64,000 bases of DNA from CAYMUR01 sp964393615. GTDB lineage: Bacteria; Planctomycetota; Planctomycetia; Pirellulales; Pirellulaceae. Positions within the stretch are counted from its first letter, which is position 1, and the number at the start of each line of letters is the position of its first letter. Made by a program: the position numbers and the translations under genes. The stretch lies in NCBI GenBank assembly GCA_964393615.1, contig CAYMUR010000015.1, positions 15,169-79,168 of the forward strand, read 5' to 3'. The notes below the pieces were generated by a model that had not been told where the DNA came from, searched no databases, and saw only the letters and a list, made by a program, of their open reading frames with translations. Shown here one piece after another: positions 28,421 through 37,732 of the stretch.

Positions 28421-29530
28421 CTAGGTCAATCGCTTTAACTTTGAGATGCGCCCTGAGGCGACCCATTCGGCAATGAGGATGTTACCGTCGTTGTCGAAGC
28501 AAGCGTCATGCGGATGGATGAATTTTCCGTCTTTCCAAAGATGAGGATTGGTGCGAATGTTTTGCTTGCCCTGGTTAGTGATTCGTTCGACGTCATCGCC
28601 AAGTCGAGCGACGACCTGGTTGTCTTTGCCATGAATGGTGACACGTGCGTGTAACTCGGAAATAACCACCAGGTCTCCATAAGAATCGGCGTTAGCAGGC
28701 AGTCCATAGCCTGTCAGGGTCTCGATGTATTGACCGTCGAGCGTCAGGTATTGAACCGTGTGGTTTGCACGGTCGCAGATGATCAGCGATGGCTCACGGC
28801 CTGGTCGACTGTCGACCCAAATGCCATGCGGCAAATTGAATTTTCCCTGGCCAGCGCCGGGAGATTTTTCGGGACCACCAAAACATGACTTCCAATTACC
28901 TTCCTTGTCGTAACGATGAATGTAATAGGACCCATATCCATCGACCAAAAAGAAATCGCCATCTGGCAAAAAGCAAAAGTTTGTTGGTAGAAAACGGTCC
29001 CTGCCCCATTCAGGGCGGTTCGATTTGTTTTCGGCCTTTGCATAGACTCCCGACTCCATCGGTGCTCTTTGGTGCCAAACAATGTCACCCGTCAACGTCA
29101 ACTTGGAAAAGGCCTTGATGTTTTGAAAACCACAGGCGTATAGGAATTCTTCGCCGTCCTCCTCGCGAACTTCGATGCCATGACCGCCACCTTGAAACTG
29201 GCTGCCAAAAGCACGCACGAACTGGCCCTCGGGGTCAAAAACAAAAATCGACGGATGGTCCTTTTGTTCTTTCCGACCCTCGTGAATTACATACACATTG
29301 CCACTTTTGTCGACCGCTACGTTGTGAGTTGTCTGCCAGGTATACCGGTCTGGTAATTGTGGCCAGGCGTGAATGACTTCGTACTGGTAATCGCCCTCGC
29401 CCACAATCTTTGTGTGCCTGGTTTTACTGGCGGTGATTACGGTGGGGGTGGTCAATGTGGCAATGGTGCCAGCAGCGCTTGCCTTTGTGAAATGGCGGCG
29501 AGTGATAATCGTTGGCTTGGTGTCCGACAT
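28421..29530 (-). CDS. Tat-exported NHL / six-bladed beta-propeller protein
   Basis: A protein of about 369 residues (383 from an alternative start at 29572). The N-terminal RRHFTKASAAGTIATLTTP is a Tat-type signal. The rest is a propeller with NHL-type blades: NVAVDKSGNVYVIHEGR, FCFLPDGDFFLVDGYGSYYIHRYD, LIICDRANHTVQYL, and a final DNDGNILIAEWVASGRISKLKRL. It resembles the propeller at 9783-10787, especially in the ICDR blade and the last blade. No catalytic residues can be pointed out. Relatives include peptidyl-alpha-hydroxyglycine lyase-like NHL proteins, but identity is not supported. Start choice is uncertain because no strong ribosome site is present. Confidence 0.83.
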   Translation of the reverse strand: MSDTKPTIITRRHFTKASAAGTIATLTTPTVITASKTRHTKIVGEGDYQYEVIHAWPQLPDRYTWQTTHNVAVDKSGNVYVIHEGRKEQKDHPSIFVFDPEGQFVRAFGSQFQGGGHGIEVREEDGEEFLYACGFQNIKAFSKLTLTGDIVWHQRAPMESGVYAKAENKSNRPEWGRDRFLPTNFCFLPDGDFFLVDGYGSYYIHRYDKEGNWKSCFGGPEKSPGAGQGKFNLPHGIWVDSRPGREPSLIICDRANHTVQYLTLDGQYIETLTGYGLPANADSYGDLVVISELHARVTIHGKDNQVVARLGDDVERITNQGKQNIRTNPHLWKDGKFIHPHDACFDNDGNILIAEWVASGRISKLKRLT

Positions 29531-30237
29531 GAGGATTCTTTCTGCGATTCTGGGTGGTCGGTTTGCAGTCACAAAAATGTTTTTGTGCCCGGCGATTGGT
29601 CATCGACGAGCCGAATCATTGTTGCCTTGGCACGGTCTCCGCGGCATTGTCTCAACCTCAGCGGAAAAAGGGTAGCACGGTGTTTTGTACCATGGTTGAG
29701 ACTGTCAGTAAGTGGAATTTTAATCTTCTCAGAACCATCCCGCAACGTTTGTCGGAAATGTTTCCACATTTATTCGCGATAAGAAATGGTGGACACTTTA
29801 AGAAAAGGAGCTCGGCGGCAGCGGGTTAGCCCGCCTGGTATCGAACAGAGTCGTTCCAGCGTTCAGGGAGGCAGTCAAAACTGTCTCCCTGGTCAACCGC
29901 CATTGCAGCAGGCTGACGGAGACGTGTTTAGAGAGATTTCGTTCAACTCGTTAAGGCTAAAAACAATCAGTAAGGCCACGATATTCAAAATCCCAATTAT
30001 TTTGTTGTATAAGAAGTTGTCAATTCGACACAAAACCAGGCAGCCGTTGATTATTCCGAAGAACCTAATTTGCTGGTAACTCCTGCGATCCTTAAGTATA
30101 TTACAAGGGGTGATTCAGCACGGCGTTTCCTGTCAAAAAATGTTTCTACCTGCCGGTTGGATTTTTCAGTAAAATAAAAAAAATATTGGTATGTCCGTCT
30201 CATGGAGTCGGACGCGGATACGAAGTAGGAGTCGAAA
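29531..30237. other. 700-base divergent spacer, AT-rich on the right
   Basis: It lies between the Tat-NHL gene (minus) and the phosphoesterase gene (plus). From about 29940 it is clearly AT-rich, fitting a promoter for the gene at 30238, whose ribosome site AGGAG is at 30227-30231. No gene or RNA is supported. Confidence 0.4.
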
Positions 30238-32130
30238 ATGATTTTATCGCAGAGCGAGTTAACGGGGACTCGTATGTCGAATGAGTATCGTGATCGGCCT
30301 GCTATGAAAGTCAATGCTTTGGATGATTGGATCCGCCAGGGTCGCCAATCTGTCCCAATAATTTGGTTTGTGGCGACTTTGTTTTTGGTAGGTGTCGTCC
30401 AGGCGGAACTGCCCCAGTACCAGGTGAATCATCCTCCGTACCTTCAGTTAGGAAATGCCCGTCTTGGTGACAATGATGACCAGATGGAAATCTGGTGGCA
30501 GACGATTCCTGCGGGTCCGGGTAATCAAGATGTTTTTGAAGTGGAATATCGCCTGGCCGGAGTGTCAGATTGGGAAGATGCTGTATTAAATGTTTCTATC
30601 CATACGGGGGTCGAAGAACGCATCAATCATTCGACGACAATTTCTGACCTGCGATATGGTGCCGAGTATGAGTACCGTGTTTCCCATTGGCGAGCTGATC
30701 AGCTGCTTGGCTCCTATCAAAATACATTTCAAACACGTCTGGCAGCGGACAAGACCGCCCCGTTTTCTTTTGTGACATACGGAGATTCGGCAGATTTGTC
30801 GATGATTGAGAACTTTCGTTCCGTACAGAATCAAATCAACCAACTCGATGCAACGACGGACGTCGCGTTTTCGTTGTTGCTTGGTGATAACGCTTATCCT
30901 CTTGGCAGGCACGGTGATTATGACGCACGATTGGATGCGACTGATTCGCCACAGCATGTGCATTACGCGGCGCAGCATATTGATTATGCCGCTATTGGAA
31001 ACCACGACGTGTGGGATGGCACAGGGGGCCAGCCTTTTCGAGACAATTTTTCGGTGCCTCGCAACGGGCCTCGGACTGGAGAATGGCCCGAGCACAACTT
31101 CTCATTTGACTATGGCAGTGTCCACTTTACCACCTTTGATTCTAACAGTCTGACCAATCCTGAACGATTGGAGAATCAATTGGACTGGCTGGTGGCAGAT
31201 TTAGAGGCATCCGACGCACCGTGGAAAATTGTTTTTGCCCATCATCCAATGGCCGGGGCACCTGACAAGAGTCAAAAGCCTGCCGATAACTATTATCAAC
31301 AAGTTGTCTCAAAGCTGCGCGAAGCGAATGCAGACCTGTTTTTGGTGGGACACTCGCACACGTACCACCGGACCTACCCCCTGTTGGGTGTTTCCAATTC
31401 TCAAGCGGTCTTCCTGCAAGATGAGGACGATGATTACAGTAAGAGCGTCGGTTTGATTCAACTCACTTCGGGAGTGGGAGGAAGGAATCTGCGTAGTGGG
31501 TCATTTGTGCAATTTCCTTTCAATGCCGCAGGATTTTCGACGAGCACACAGCCAGCCGCGGAACTCGGTTTCACGCAAATTGATGTTACGCAGCATCAAT
31601 TGACCATGAGTTACATTGGTGCCAGCGAGGGCGAGATAAAAGATTCTTTTACGATTACGAATGAATTGGATAAATATCGACGCTGGTCAGCAGCGACGGC
31701 CGAAGCGAATTGGTCAGAGGTAGCCAGTTGGGCACCTGCCGAAATTCCAGATTCAGAAACGATCGTGACCGTGGAAAATACGAAACCGGGAATACCAATC
31801 GATTCGGTGGTGGATACGAACATGTCAGTCGATGTTGTTTTGGTTCGAGGCCGACAGGCGCGTATGTCGTTGCACATTCCCCAAGGTGTAATCTTAAAGA
31901 CACAACGCGGATTGGTTCTGGATCCCGGTGCAGAATTGATGGGCACAGGTAACATTGTGGGCAATGTCAACAATATCGCTGGACGGATCGTTGTCGGAGC
32001 GGAACCGCCGGCGCCTGCGTTCCTGGTGCCCGAACCTGGCACGAGTCTCTTGATTTACATCGGACTAGCAATCGGCCTGGTAATAGATTGCAGAACGCGC
32101 TTTGTGAGTCGTTCCAGGAATCCAAAGTGA
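30238..32130 (+). CDS. purple-acid-phosphatase-like secreted metallophosphoesterase with PEP-CTERM tail
   Basis: A 630-residue protein. AGGAG six bases before 30238 supports this start, although the hydrophobic signal segment only begins near residue 37 (VPIIWFVATLFLVGVVQA). An N-terminal fibronectin-like domain (about 60-165) precedes the phosphoesterase domain with YGDSAD, GDNAYPLG, GNHDVWDG, AHHPMAG and GHSHTYHRT, the metal ligands of the purple acid phosphatase group. A beta-rich region follows, ending in VPEPGTSLLIYIGLAIGLVI and a basic tail, a PEP-CTERM signal. It would release phosphate from esters outside the cell or at the surface. Third PEP-CTERM protein of the window. Confidence 0.87.
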   Translation: MILSQSELTGTRMSNEYRDRPAMKVNALDDWIRQGRQSVPIIWFVATLFLVGVVQAELPQYQVNHPPYLQLGNARLGDNDDQMEIWWQTIPAGPGNQDVFEVEYRLAGVSDWEDAVLNVSIHTGVEERINHSTTISDLRYGAEYEYRVSHWRADQLLGSYQNTFQTRLAADKTAPFSFVTYGDSADLSMIENFRSVQNQINQLDATTDVAFSLLLGDNAYPLGRHGDYDARLDATDSPQHVHYAAQHIDYAAIGNHDVWDGTGGQPFRDNFSVPRNGPRTGEWPEHNFSFDYGSVHFTTFDSNSLTNPERLENQLDWLVADLEASDAPWKIVFAHHPMAGAPDKSQKPADNYYQQVVSKLREANADLFLVGHSHTYHRTYPLLGVSNSQAVFLQDEDDDYSKSVGLIQLTSGVGGRNLRSGSFVQFPFNAAGFSTSTQPAAELGFTQIDVTQHQLTMSYIGASEGEIKDSFTITNELDKYRRWSAATAEANWSEVASWAPAEIPDSETIVTVENTKPGIPIDSVVDTNMSVDVVLVRGRQARMSLHIPQGVILKTQRGLVLDPGAELMGTGNIVGNVNNIAGRIVVGAEPPAPAFLVPEPGTSLLIYIGLAIGLVIDCRTRFVSRSRNPK

Positions 32131-32414
32131 GCCTGGTGGATTTTGTTACCGTTTGCTGAATCCTATGGCTTGCCACCCTTCACAAACTTGGCGGGTTGAA
32201 GGGATGGGTTGCAAAATATCTGCAGGATGGAACGGTGGCAGGAATCTTTTGGCCCAATCAGGAAAGTGAGCGCTGGTGCGCTATTGACTTTCGGGGCTGC
32301 AGGCCGGAATATCATTTCAGCAGCAGCGAGCCTATAGGGTAGTGGTTTCCATGCAAACGGAAACACACAAGGTCAGCGATATGATTTGGTGTTTCGCTTA
32401 ACTGGGAGGAAAGA

Positions 32415-33188
32415 ATGTCCCGAAAAAAAGTGTTGATTACCGGTGCCAGCGGACTGATCGGTGGATTGGTCATTTCCCAACTGGGTGACAAGTACGAGTT
32501 CAGTGGACTCAGCCGCCGCCCCGTAGAGGCAATTCCACATCTCCAGGCGGACATCGTTGACGCGGCTACCATCCGCCCGGCGTTTGAGGGTATCGACACG
32601 GTGTTGCACCTGGCCGCCGCCAATGGAGAAGATCAGGTATTGGATTGGCCTGCCACCATGGCGATCACCGTGCAAGGTACTTTGAATGTTTACGAGGCAG
32701 CCCGTGAAGCAAAAGTACAGCGGGTCATCCATATGAGCAGTGGTTGTACACAGCTTGCCTATGAATGGGATGACACGTTGCCCTATGGAATGCTTGCCAA
32801 CGGTCCCGACGACCAGATTCCAGATTCCTGGGAGATGGTTGATTTGGATTGGCCCGTACGCCCTGATTCCCCCTATGCCGTGGGGAAAATTTTCGGTGAA
32901 GTCCTGGGCCGATACTATGCTGACAAATATGGTATTTCTACCTTGGCGATTCGACTCGGTGCGGTATTAGCCGATGATCGTCCAGAGATTCGCCGACACC
33001 TGCCGGGATATCTGTCCCAGGCAGATTGTGTGCAGATGATCGACAAATGCATTTCCGCAGCGGACGATTTAAAATTCGACATCTTTAATGCGATTTCGGA
33101 AAATAAATACCGTTGGAGGAAGACGGAGCACACAAAAGAAGTGTTGCATTGGCAGCCCAGCGGTTGTGCAGAGGACCGAATTGGGTGA
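32415..33188 (+). CDS. NAD-dependent epimerase/dehydratase (extended SDR, uronate-dehydrogenase-like)
   Basis: A 257-residue enzyme. The N-terminal GASGLIGG is the G-x-x-G-x-x-G nucleotide loop of extended short-chain dehydrogenases, SSGC corresponds to the catalytic Ser, and Y-x-x-x-K is YAVGK. Short length and these motifs fit the uronate dehydrogenase / NAD-dependent epimerase group, which oxidise or epimerise sugars. GGGAGGAAAGA just upstream supports the ATG. The Eda and KdgK genes at 57.5-59.4 kb could take over downstream products of uronate oxidation, but no direct link is shown. Confidence 0.85.
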   Translation: MSRKKVLITGASGLIGGLVISQLGDKYEFSGLSRRPVEAIPHLQADIVDAATIRPAFEGIDTVLHLAAANGEDQVLDWPATMAITVQGTLNVYEAAREAKVQRVIHMSSGCTQLAYEWDDTLPYGMLANGPDDQIPDSWEMVDLDWPVRPDSPYAVGKIFGEVLGRYYADKYGISTLAIRLGAVLADDRPEIRRHLPGYLSQADCVQMIDKCISAADDLKFDIFNAISENKYRWRKTEHTKEVLHWQPSGCAEDRIG

Positions 33189-33263
33189 AAGTCCAGGAAA
33201 TGGGTTCACCGCTTGCTTTTGCAGTTGACAACAACAGTGGTAAACAAAGTGAAAGTACCAACG

Positions 33264-34523
33264 ATGAAACGGCGTACTTTTTTCGGTGCCATGAGTGGCG
33301 CGTTGGCTGCTGGGACATGTGGTGCGTCGCTGGCTGCACCACGGCGAAAGCGAATAGCCGTTGTCACCACCAGCTGGACTTATTACACGCATGCCTGGCA
33401 CATGGCAGAACGGTTCTTGGTAGGGTATCCCAGCGAGGGTCGCTGGCACCGCCCAGCGTTGGACGTCGTTTCGGTCTATGTGGATCAGCAAGGTAAAGCA
33501 GACCTTAGCCGCTCGCGATCGGAGGAGTTTGGATTCTCGAAGGATCCCACGATTGCTGAAACATTGCGTTGTGGTGGCGAAAGCCTGGCAGTCGATGCGG
33601 TGTTGGTGATCGGCGAGCATGGTTACTACCCGAAAAATGAGATTGGCCAGAAATTGTATCCGCGCTATGAATTTTTCCAGCAAATCGTAGATGTTTTTCG
33701 GGAGGATCGTCGCAGCGTTCCCATGTTCAATGACAAGCATTTATCGTGGAAGTGGGCGTGGGCCAAAGAAATGGTAGAGACTTCCCGGCAGATGGATTTT
33801 GCTTACCTTGCCGGTTCATCGTTACCAGTCACTTGGCGCATGCCATCCGTTGAAATGCCTGATGATGCCCAAGTGGACGAGGTGATGTGCATCGGCATGG
33901 GAAAGGTGGATCTGTACGACTTCCACGCCTTGGAAGTGATTCAGTGCATGGCCGAGCGTCGGCGGGGTGGTGAAACAGGCGTGGCCTGGGTCGAAGCCCT
34001 CCGTGGCGACAAGGCGAGAAAAGCGATGGAAGCGACATCCTGGGAGCATGGTGGCTGGGATCCCGAATTGTTCCAGTCATGTCTCTGTCGCAGCCAAACA
34101 CTAGCCCAGCCAGAAACATTCAGCCATCGTTACCCGACACCGGAAGAGATCCAACAATGGGTTTCTGACCCTGTTATTTATCGCATCCAGTATAACGACG
34201 GGTTGAAATCTACGATGATGCTCCTCAACGGATTGGTCAAAGATTTTACATTTGCTGCACGGTTAAAGGGGCGTAGCGAGCCACTATCGACGTTGTTTTA
34301 TTTGTCCCCCACTCCCAACGTTGTTTATTCAGCCGCCTTGATGTCAAACGTCGAAAAAACGTTCCTTACCGGAAAAGCGACCTATCCCGTCGAACGTACA
34401 TTGCTTACCAGTGGTATGGTCGAAGCAGCCCTTCAATCGCTGGCAAGAAACAGGCGTATCGAAATGCCCTATATGAACATTCAATATGACGCGCTTCGTG
34501 AATCAACATTCTGGAATTCTTGA
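33264..34523 (+). CDS. Tat-exported protein of unknown function
   Basis: A 419-residue protein beginning MKRRTFFGAMSGALAAGTCGASLAA, a Tat-type signal. The start at 33264 is preferred to an upstream in-frame ATG at 33213, because it puts the twin Arg at residues 3-4. The mature part contains ELNR-free, Trp-rich stretches such as SWTYYTHAWHMAERF and a conserved-looking GEHGYYPKNE; I cannot name a family. Members of this type occur in planctomycetes as Tat-exported conserved hypotheticals. It follows the epimerase gene by 75 bases on the same strand and may be co-transcribed. Confidence 0.75.
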   Translation: MKRRTFFGAMSGALAAGTCGASLAAPRRKRIAVVTTSWTYYTHAWHMAERFLVGYPSEGRWHRPALDVVSVYVDQQGKADLSRSRSEEFGFSKDPTIAETLRCGGESLAVDAVLVIGEHGYYPKNEIGQKLYPRYEFFQQIVDVFREDRRSVPMFNDKHLSWKWAWAKEMVETSRQMDFAYLAGSSLPVTWRMPSVEMPDDAQVDEVMCIGMGKVDLYDFHALEVIQCMAERRRGGETGVAWVEALRGDKARKAMEATSWEHGGWDPELFQSCLCRSQTLAQPETFSHRYPTPEEIQQWVSDPVIYRIQYNDGLKSTMMLLNGLVKDFTFAARLKGRSEPLSTLFYLSPTPNVVYSAALMSNVEKTFLTGKATYPVERTLLTSGMVEAALQSLARNRRIEMPYMNIQYDALRESTFWNS

Positions 34524-34578
34524 CGGGAAGCGATACGCTTATCAACTCGGGCGTCTTGCTGGCCAGTTTCGATTTCAC

Positions 34579-36009
34579 TTAAGAGGCCGTCCATTTTTCC
34601 GTGACTGCCTGGAGCTTGGCTTCGCTGAGATAACCGTAACGATTGATCCAGGTTCCATCAACGTCCGCGGCGACGACGAGAGCTAACCGCCGAGCAAAAT
34701 CATCGTCAGGACCATAACCATGAATCAAGGGTACCAGTTGCGTATCTGCTCCTCGTAAGGCTGTGCGGACCTGGTGGAGCTTGCGCAGCTGAACGGATTC
34801 ACGAACTGGATGGGGTTCGTCCGGTTCGGGGTAGCGGTAGTCGGCAAGCGTCTTGTTTTCCAGTGACTCGTCAGCAGCGGCCATGTCGACAAGATGAACG
34901 AGCGTTTGGGTCAATAGATTTTCGTCGAGGTGAGGATTTTCTTTTCGAATAGTGGTGCCCCAAAACTGGATCATCAGCGGCCAGTGCATGGTGTAGAATT
35001 TTGGCGACACGGAATTGGATAGCTCGCCGACCTGGCGAAAGTTGAGGCCTGTCATAACTGACCAGGGCATCATGAAGGCGTGTGACGTGAGTTCCATCTG
35101 TCCCGCAGAGACATCCTGCACGATATCGCGCCAGTCGCGAACCAGATCGGCCGACAGCGCAGATTTTAGACGCAGCCATTCCAGGATGCCGGGGCGTTCG
35201 ATCAAACATGCGAGGAGCTTCAAACACTGGCCTTCCGGTTGGAGAAACTCTTTCAATTCGCTGTTCGTCAGCTGTCCTGACAACAGGTAGTCATATAGCG
35301 CCTGGGTGTCCCGCTGGGCTAATTCGAAATCGAAGCCGCGTGTGCTGGCCCAGCTGGCGACATGTTCCGAGAAGTCCTGGAACAATTCGCCGAGCGTGTA
35401 GCATGGCGATTCGGGCCAGTCGATGCGAAATCCTGAGATCTGTGGATATTCGGCGACTAAATCACGCGCGTAAGCCCGGTTGTATTTTCTGATATCAGGG
35501 CTGGCAAGACTGCCGGTGTCTGCTAAGCGACTTTCAGCAATCTTTCCGTGGGGCATTCTGGAGCGATCTTCGTTGTGCATGCCTGTTGGCTCCGCCGCAC
35601 CTAGCTGTAAATAAACCTTTAGCCCCGCGTCAACGGATTTGTGAATGAATTCTCCGATCACGTGTCCGTGCTGGCTGGTAAGGTCATTCGATTTTCTTGG
35701 TCCGTATTTCAAACTGGCATACAACTTACGACGTGGCTCATAACTTGGCCCACTACGCACCCACAGCGCGCGCCGACCGAACAGTGGCCTGTCAAACAAT
35801 CGAGGGCTTGTATTGGCGTCGGCGGGGGGTTGGAATGTTCCATTGGTTTCGTCTGCCGGTGCCGTTACCGTAGGATTACAGGCAACAGCATTTGCGCCCA
35901 CACGTTTCAGATTATCAATGACAGCGTCTGGCCCTTCACTGAGGATAAAGTCCCCCATCACGGTGATCCCCAACACTCGGTTTGATGTCTGTCTGTTTTT
36001 GATTGCCAT
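34579..36009 (-). CDS. conserved hypothetical protein, possible TIM-barrel fold
   Basis: A 476-residue protein without signal peptide. I place the start at 36009 (MAIKNRQTSNRVLGITVMGDF); the frame continues upstream to 36159 but those residues lack character. Stretches such as VIDNLKRVGANAVACNP, VDAGLKVYLQLGAAEP and YPQISGFRIDWPES have the beta/alpha rhythm of a TIM barrel with a putative acidic pair near Asp-Trp-Pro-Glu, recalling glycoside-hydrolase-like barrels. This is weak. An 11-base tandem repeat duplicates the ribosome-site and ATG region. The gene converges with the Tat protein gene. Confidence 0.72.
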   Translation of the reverse strand: MAIKNRQTSNRVLGITVMGDFILSEGPDAVIDNLKRVGANAVACNPTVTAPADETNGTFQPPADANTSPRLFDRPLFGRRALWVRSGPSYEPRRKLYASLKYGPRKSNDLTSQHGHVIGEFIHKSVDAGLKVYLQLGAAEPTGMHNEDRSRMPHGKIAESRLADTGSLASPDIRKYNRAYARDLVAEYPQISGFRIDWPESPCYTLGELFQDFSEHVASWASTRGFDFELAQRDTQALYDYLLSGQLTNSELKEFLQPEGQCLKLLACLIERPGILEWLRLKSALSADLVRDWRDIVQDVSAGQMELTSHAFMMPWSVMTGLNFRQVGELSNSVSPKFYTMHWPLMIQFWGTTIRKENPHLDENLLTQTLVHLVDMAAADESLENKTLADYRYPEPDEPHPVRESVQLRKLHQVRTALRGADTQLVPLIHGYGPDDDFARRLALVVAADVDGTWINRYGYLSEAKLQAVTEKWTAS

Positions 36010-36027
36010 TCTCGTGCCATTCTCGTG
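36006..36027. repeat. 11-base tandem repeat duplicating a start codon region
   Basis: CCATTCTCGTG occurs twice (36006-36016, 36017-36027). On the minus strand each copy holds CACGAGAATGG, a possible weak ribosome site plus ATG, in two different frames. Only the copy at 36009 opens the long frame. Confidence 0.9.
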
Positions 36028-36263
36028 GTAGCCTGGTGGTTGTAATGCGATGAACAGATTGCGATGCATTCCGTGATGGACGGAGCCAAAAAATGTGGTC
36101 GTACCCACTTGGTGTCCGGCCGCAAATGCAGGTGGCAGCATGGATGAGTGACCGGTCACTCACGGCACGTTTGTTTTGCTGGTTTCAGGTTTATTTCAGC
36201 GGAGAAAAAGCAAAAACAGGCCTGGTTTAATCCTGAACGACATCCTGGAGGCCGGATCCAAGA

Positions 36264-37472
36264 TCAATTGGCGAGTTTCCACAGATGTTGGTGGCTGCGG
36301 ATATAGATCGCACCATTTGAGGCGGCTGGGGTACACAAGATGGTTTCACCCAAATCGTATTCAGAGACTACTTTTCCTTGCTGGGAACCTAAATGAACCA
36401 CGTTGACTCGGCCACGATGGTCGAACAAATACAGGTGTTGATTTGCCAATAAAGGTGTAGACCAGAATTGCAAATCGCCGCCGAGTCTTGTGCGCCAAAT
36501 CATTTTGCCGGTCTTCGTGTCACCAGCTTTCAAAATATTGCCACTGACGACATAGATACGGTTCTCGTCGACGACTGGACTGGAATTCCCTGGATCAAGC
36601 TTTTGTGCGCTCCACAGTTCTTCAAAGTCGTCTCCCAACGCATTGGCTTCTAATGCGGTCAGTCCTTGGGAAACGCCGAAGACAGTTTTTCCCGAAACCG
36701 TGCTAGAAGGGGTCGTCGCACTGTTTCGTTGAAAACTCCAGGCGATTTCACCGGTTTGTGGATGCACGACGTCAATCCCGGTTTGCGACTGAAGAACAAC
36801 ATGTTGTAGCTCACTCGTCTCGCTACCTAGAATCGTTGGCGAAGTCCAATTCGACAGGCGGCTTCTGGGAATCGTCCAGCGTGTCATGCCTGTGGCCGCA
36901 TGGACACCCATGGCGAATGCTTCTGCGTCGCTTTCGATTTGTAAAATGACCGTTTCACCAACCACGACAGGTGACGATGCCATTCCCAGGCTGTTGCTGG
37001 CGTTTGGGTATTCCAGTGCCAGGCTGCGGTACCAGAGCAAGCGGCCGTCGAGGTCAAGGCATACCAGATCGTTACTGGAGTAAAGGGCGAAAATACGTTC
37101 TCCGTCACTCGCGGGAGTTGGCGTGGCAACTCGCATCATCTCATGACAGGTGGTACTGCCTGTGGCCCAAAACTGTCGTTCCCAGTGCAAGTTGCCTGAT
37201 TCGGTCGAGAAACAAAGAACATGGAGACGATCCTGGTGGAAACCACTGCTGGATGTCACAAGCACTCGATCTCCAATCACGATAGGACCCGACAGGCCAC
37301 CGCCTGGCAACTCGGCAGCCCAGTGGATGGTTTCCTGGGCGATGTGCCGCGGCAAGTTTTTGTCCCCGGAGACACAGTTTGCGTTGTTACCACGAAACTG
37401 AAGCCAGTCTCCTGCCAGTGCACCCAGTGGGTTGATCAGGGCCAGCAGTAATACGATGCCGTATCTCGTCAT
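36264..37472 (-). CDS. secreted PQQ-like beta-propeller protein
   Basis: A 402-residue protein with a signal peptide (MTRYGIVLLLALINPLGALA). I choose 37472 because the signal follows directly; the frame is open further upstream to 37667 without signal character. WLQFRGNNANCVS after the signal and repeated blade motifs such as GRLLWYRSLA, TGKMIWRTRLGG, and SPVVxxxxVxxQ mark a PQQ-type eight-bladed propeller, as in BamB and in many planctomycete secreted proteins. No PQQ-binding residues can be asserted. The HEAT-like protein gene lies 260 bases upstream on the same strand; this pairing may be functional. Confidence 0.85.
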   Translation of the reverse strand: MTRYGIVLLLALINPLGALAGDWLQFRGNNANCVSGDKNLPRHIAQETIHWAAELPGGGLSGPIVIGDRVLVTSSSGFHQDRLHVLCFSTESGNLHWERQFWATGSTTCHEMMRVATPTPASDGERIFALYSSNDLVCLDLDGRLLWYRSLALEYPNASNSLGMASSPVVVGETVILQIESDAEAFAMGVHAATGMTRWTIPRSRLSNWTSPTILGSETSELQHVVLQSQTGIDVVHPQTGEIAWSFQRNSATTPSSTVSGKTVFGVSQGLTALEANALGDDFEELWSAQKLDPGNSSPVVDENRIYVVSGNILKAGDTKTGKMIWRTRLGGDLQFWSTPLLANQHLYLFDHRGRVNVVHLGSQQGKVVSEYDLGETILCTPAASNGAIYIRSHQHLWKLAN

Positions 37473-37732
37473 GGAATTTCCGTTTTCAAGTGAGTGAAAA
37501 ATCTTTTGACCCCACCTGCCAACCGACTTGGCGGTGAGACTTGGTAGCACAGCCAGAAGACCACGCGGTACACTCTGCCACTTGGAAGTGACCGATGGGA
37601 ACGAGTTCTCTGGACAAAATGAGCTGGAATCTCTCTGGCCGACACACGTTGTATGATCATGGCACACGTTATCGACTGCCTGTTAGTTTCCAAGGACCGT
37701 TTGTGTTTCTGTCCTACTTTCTCAAAGGGTTT

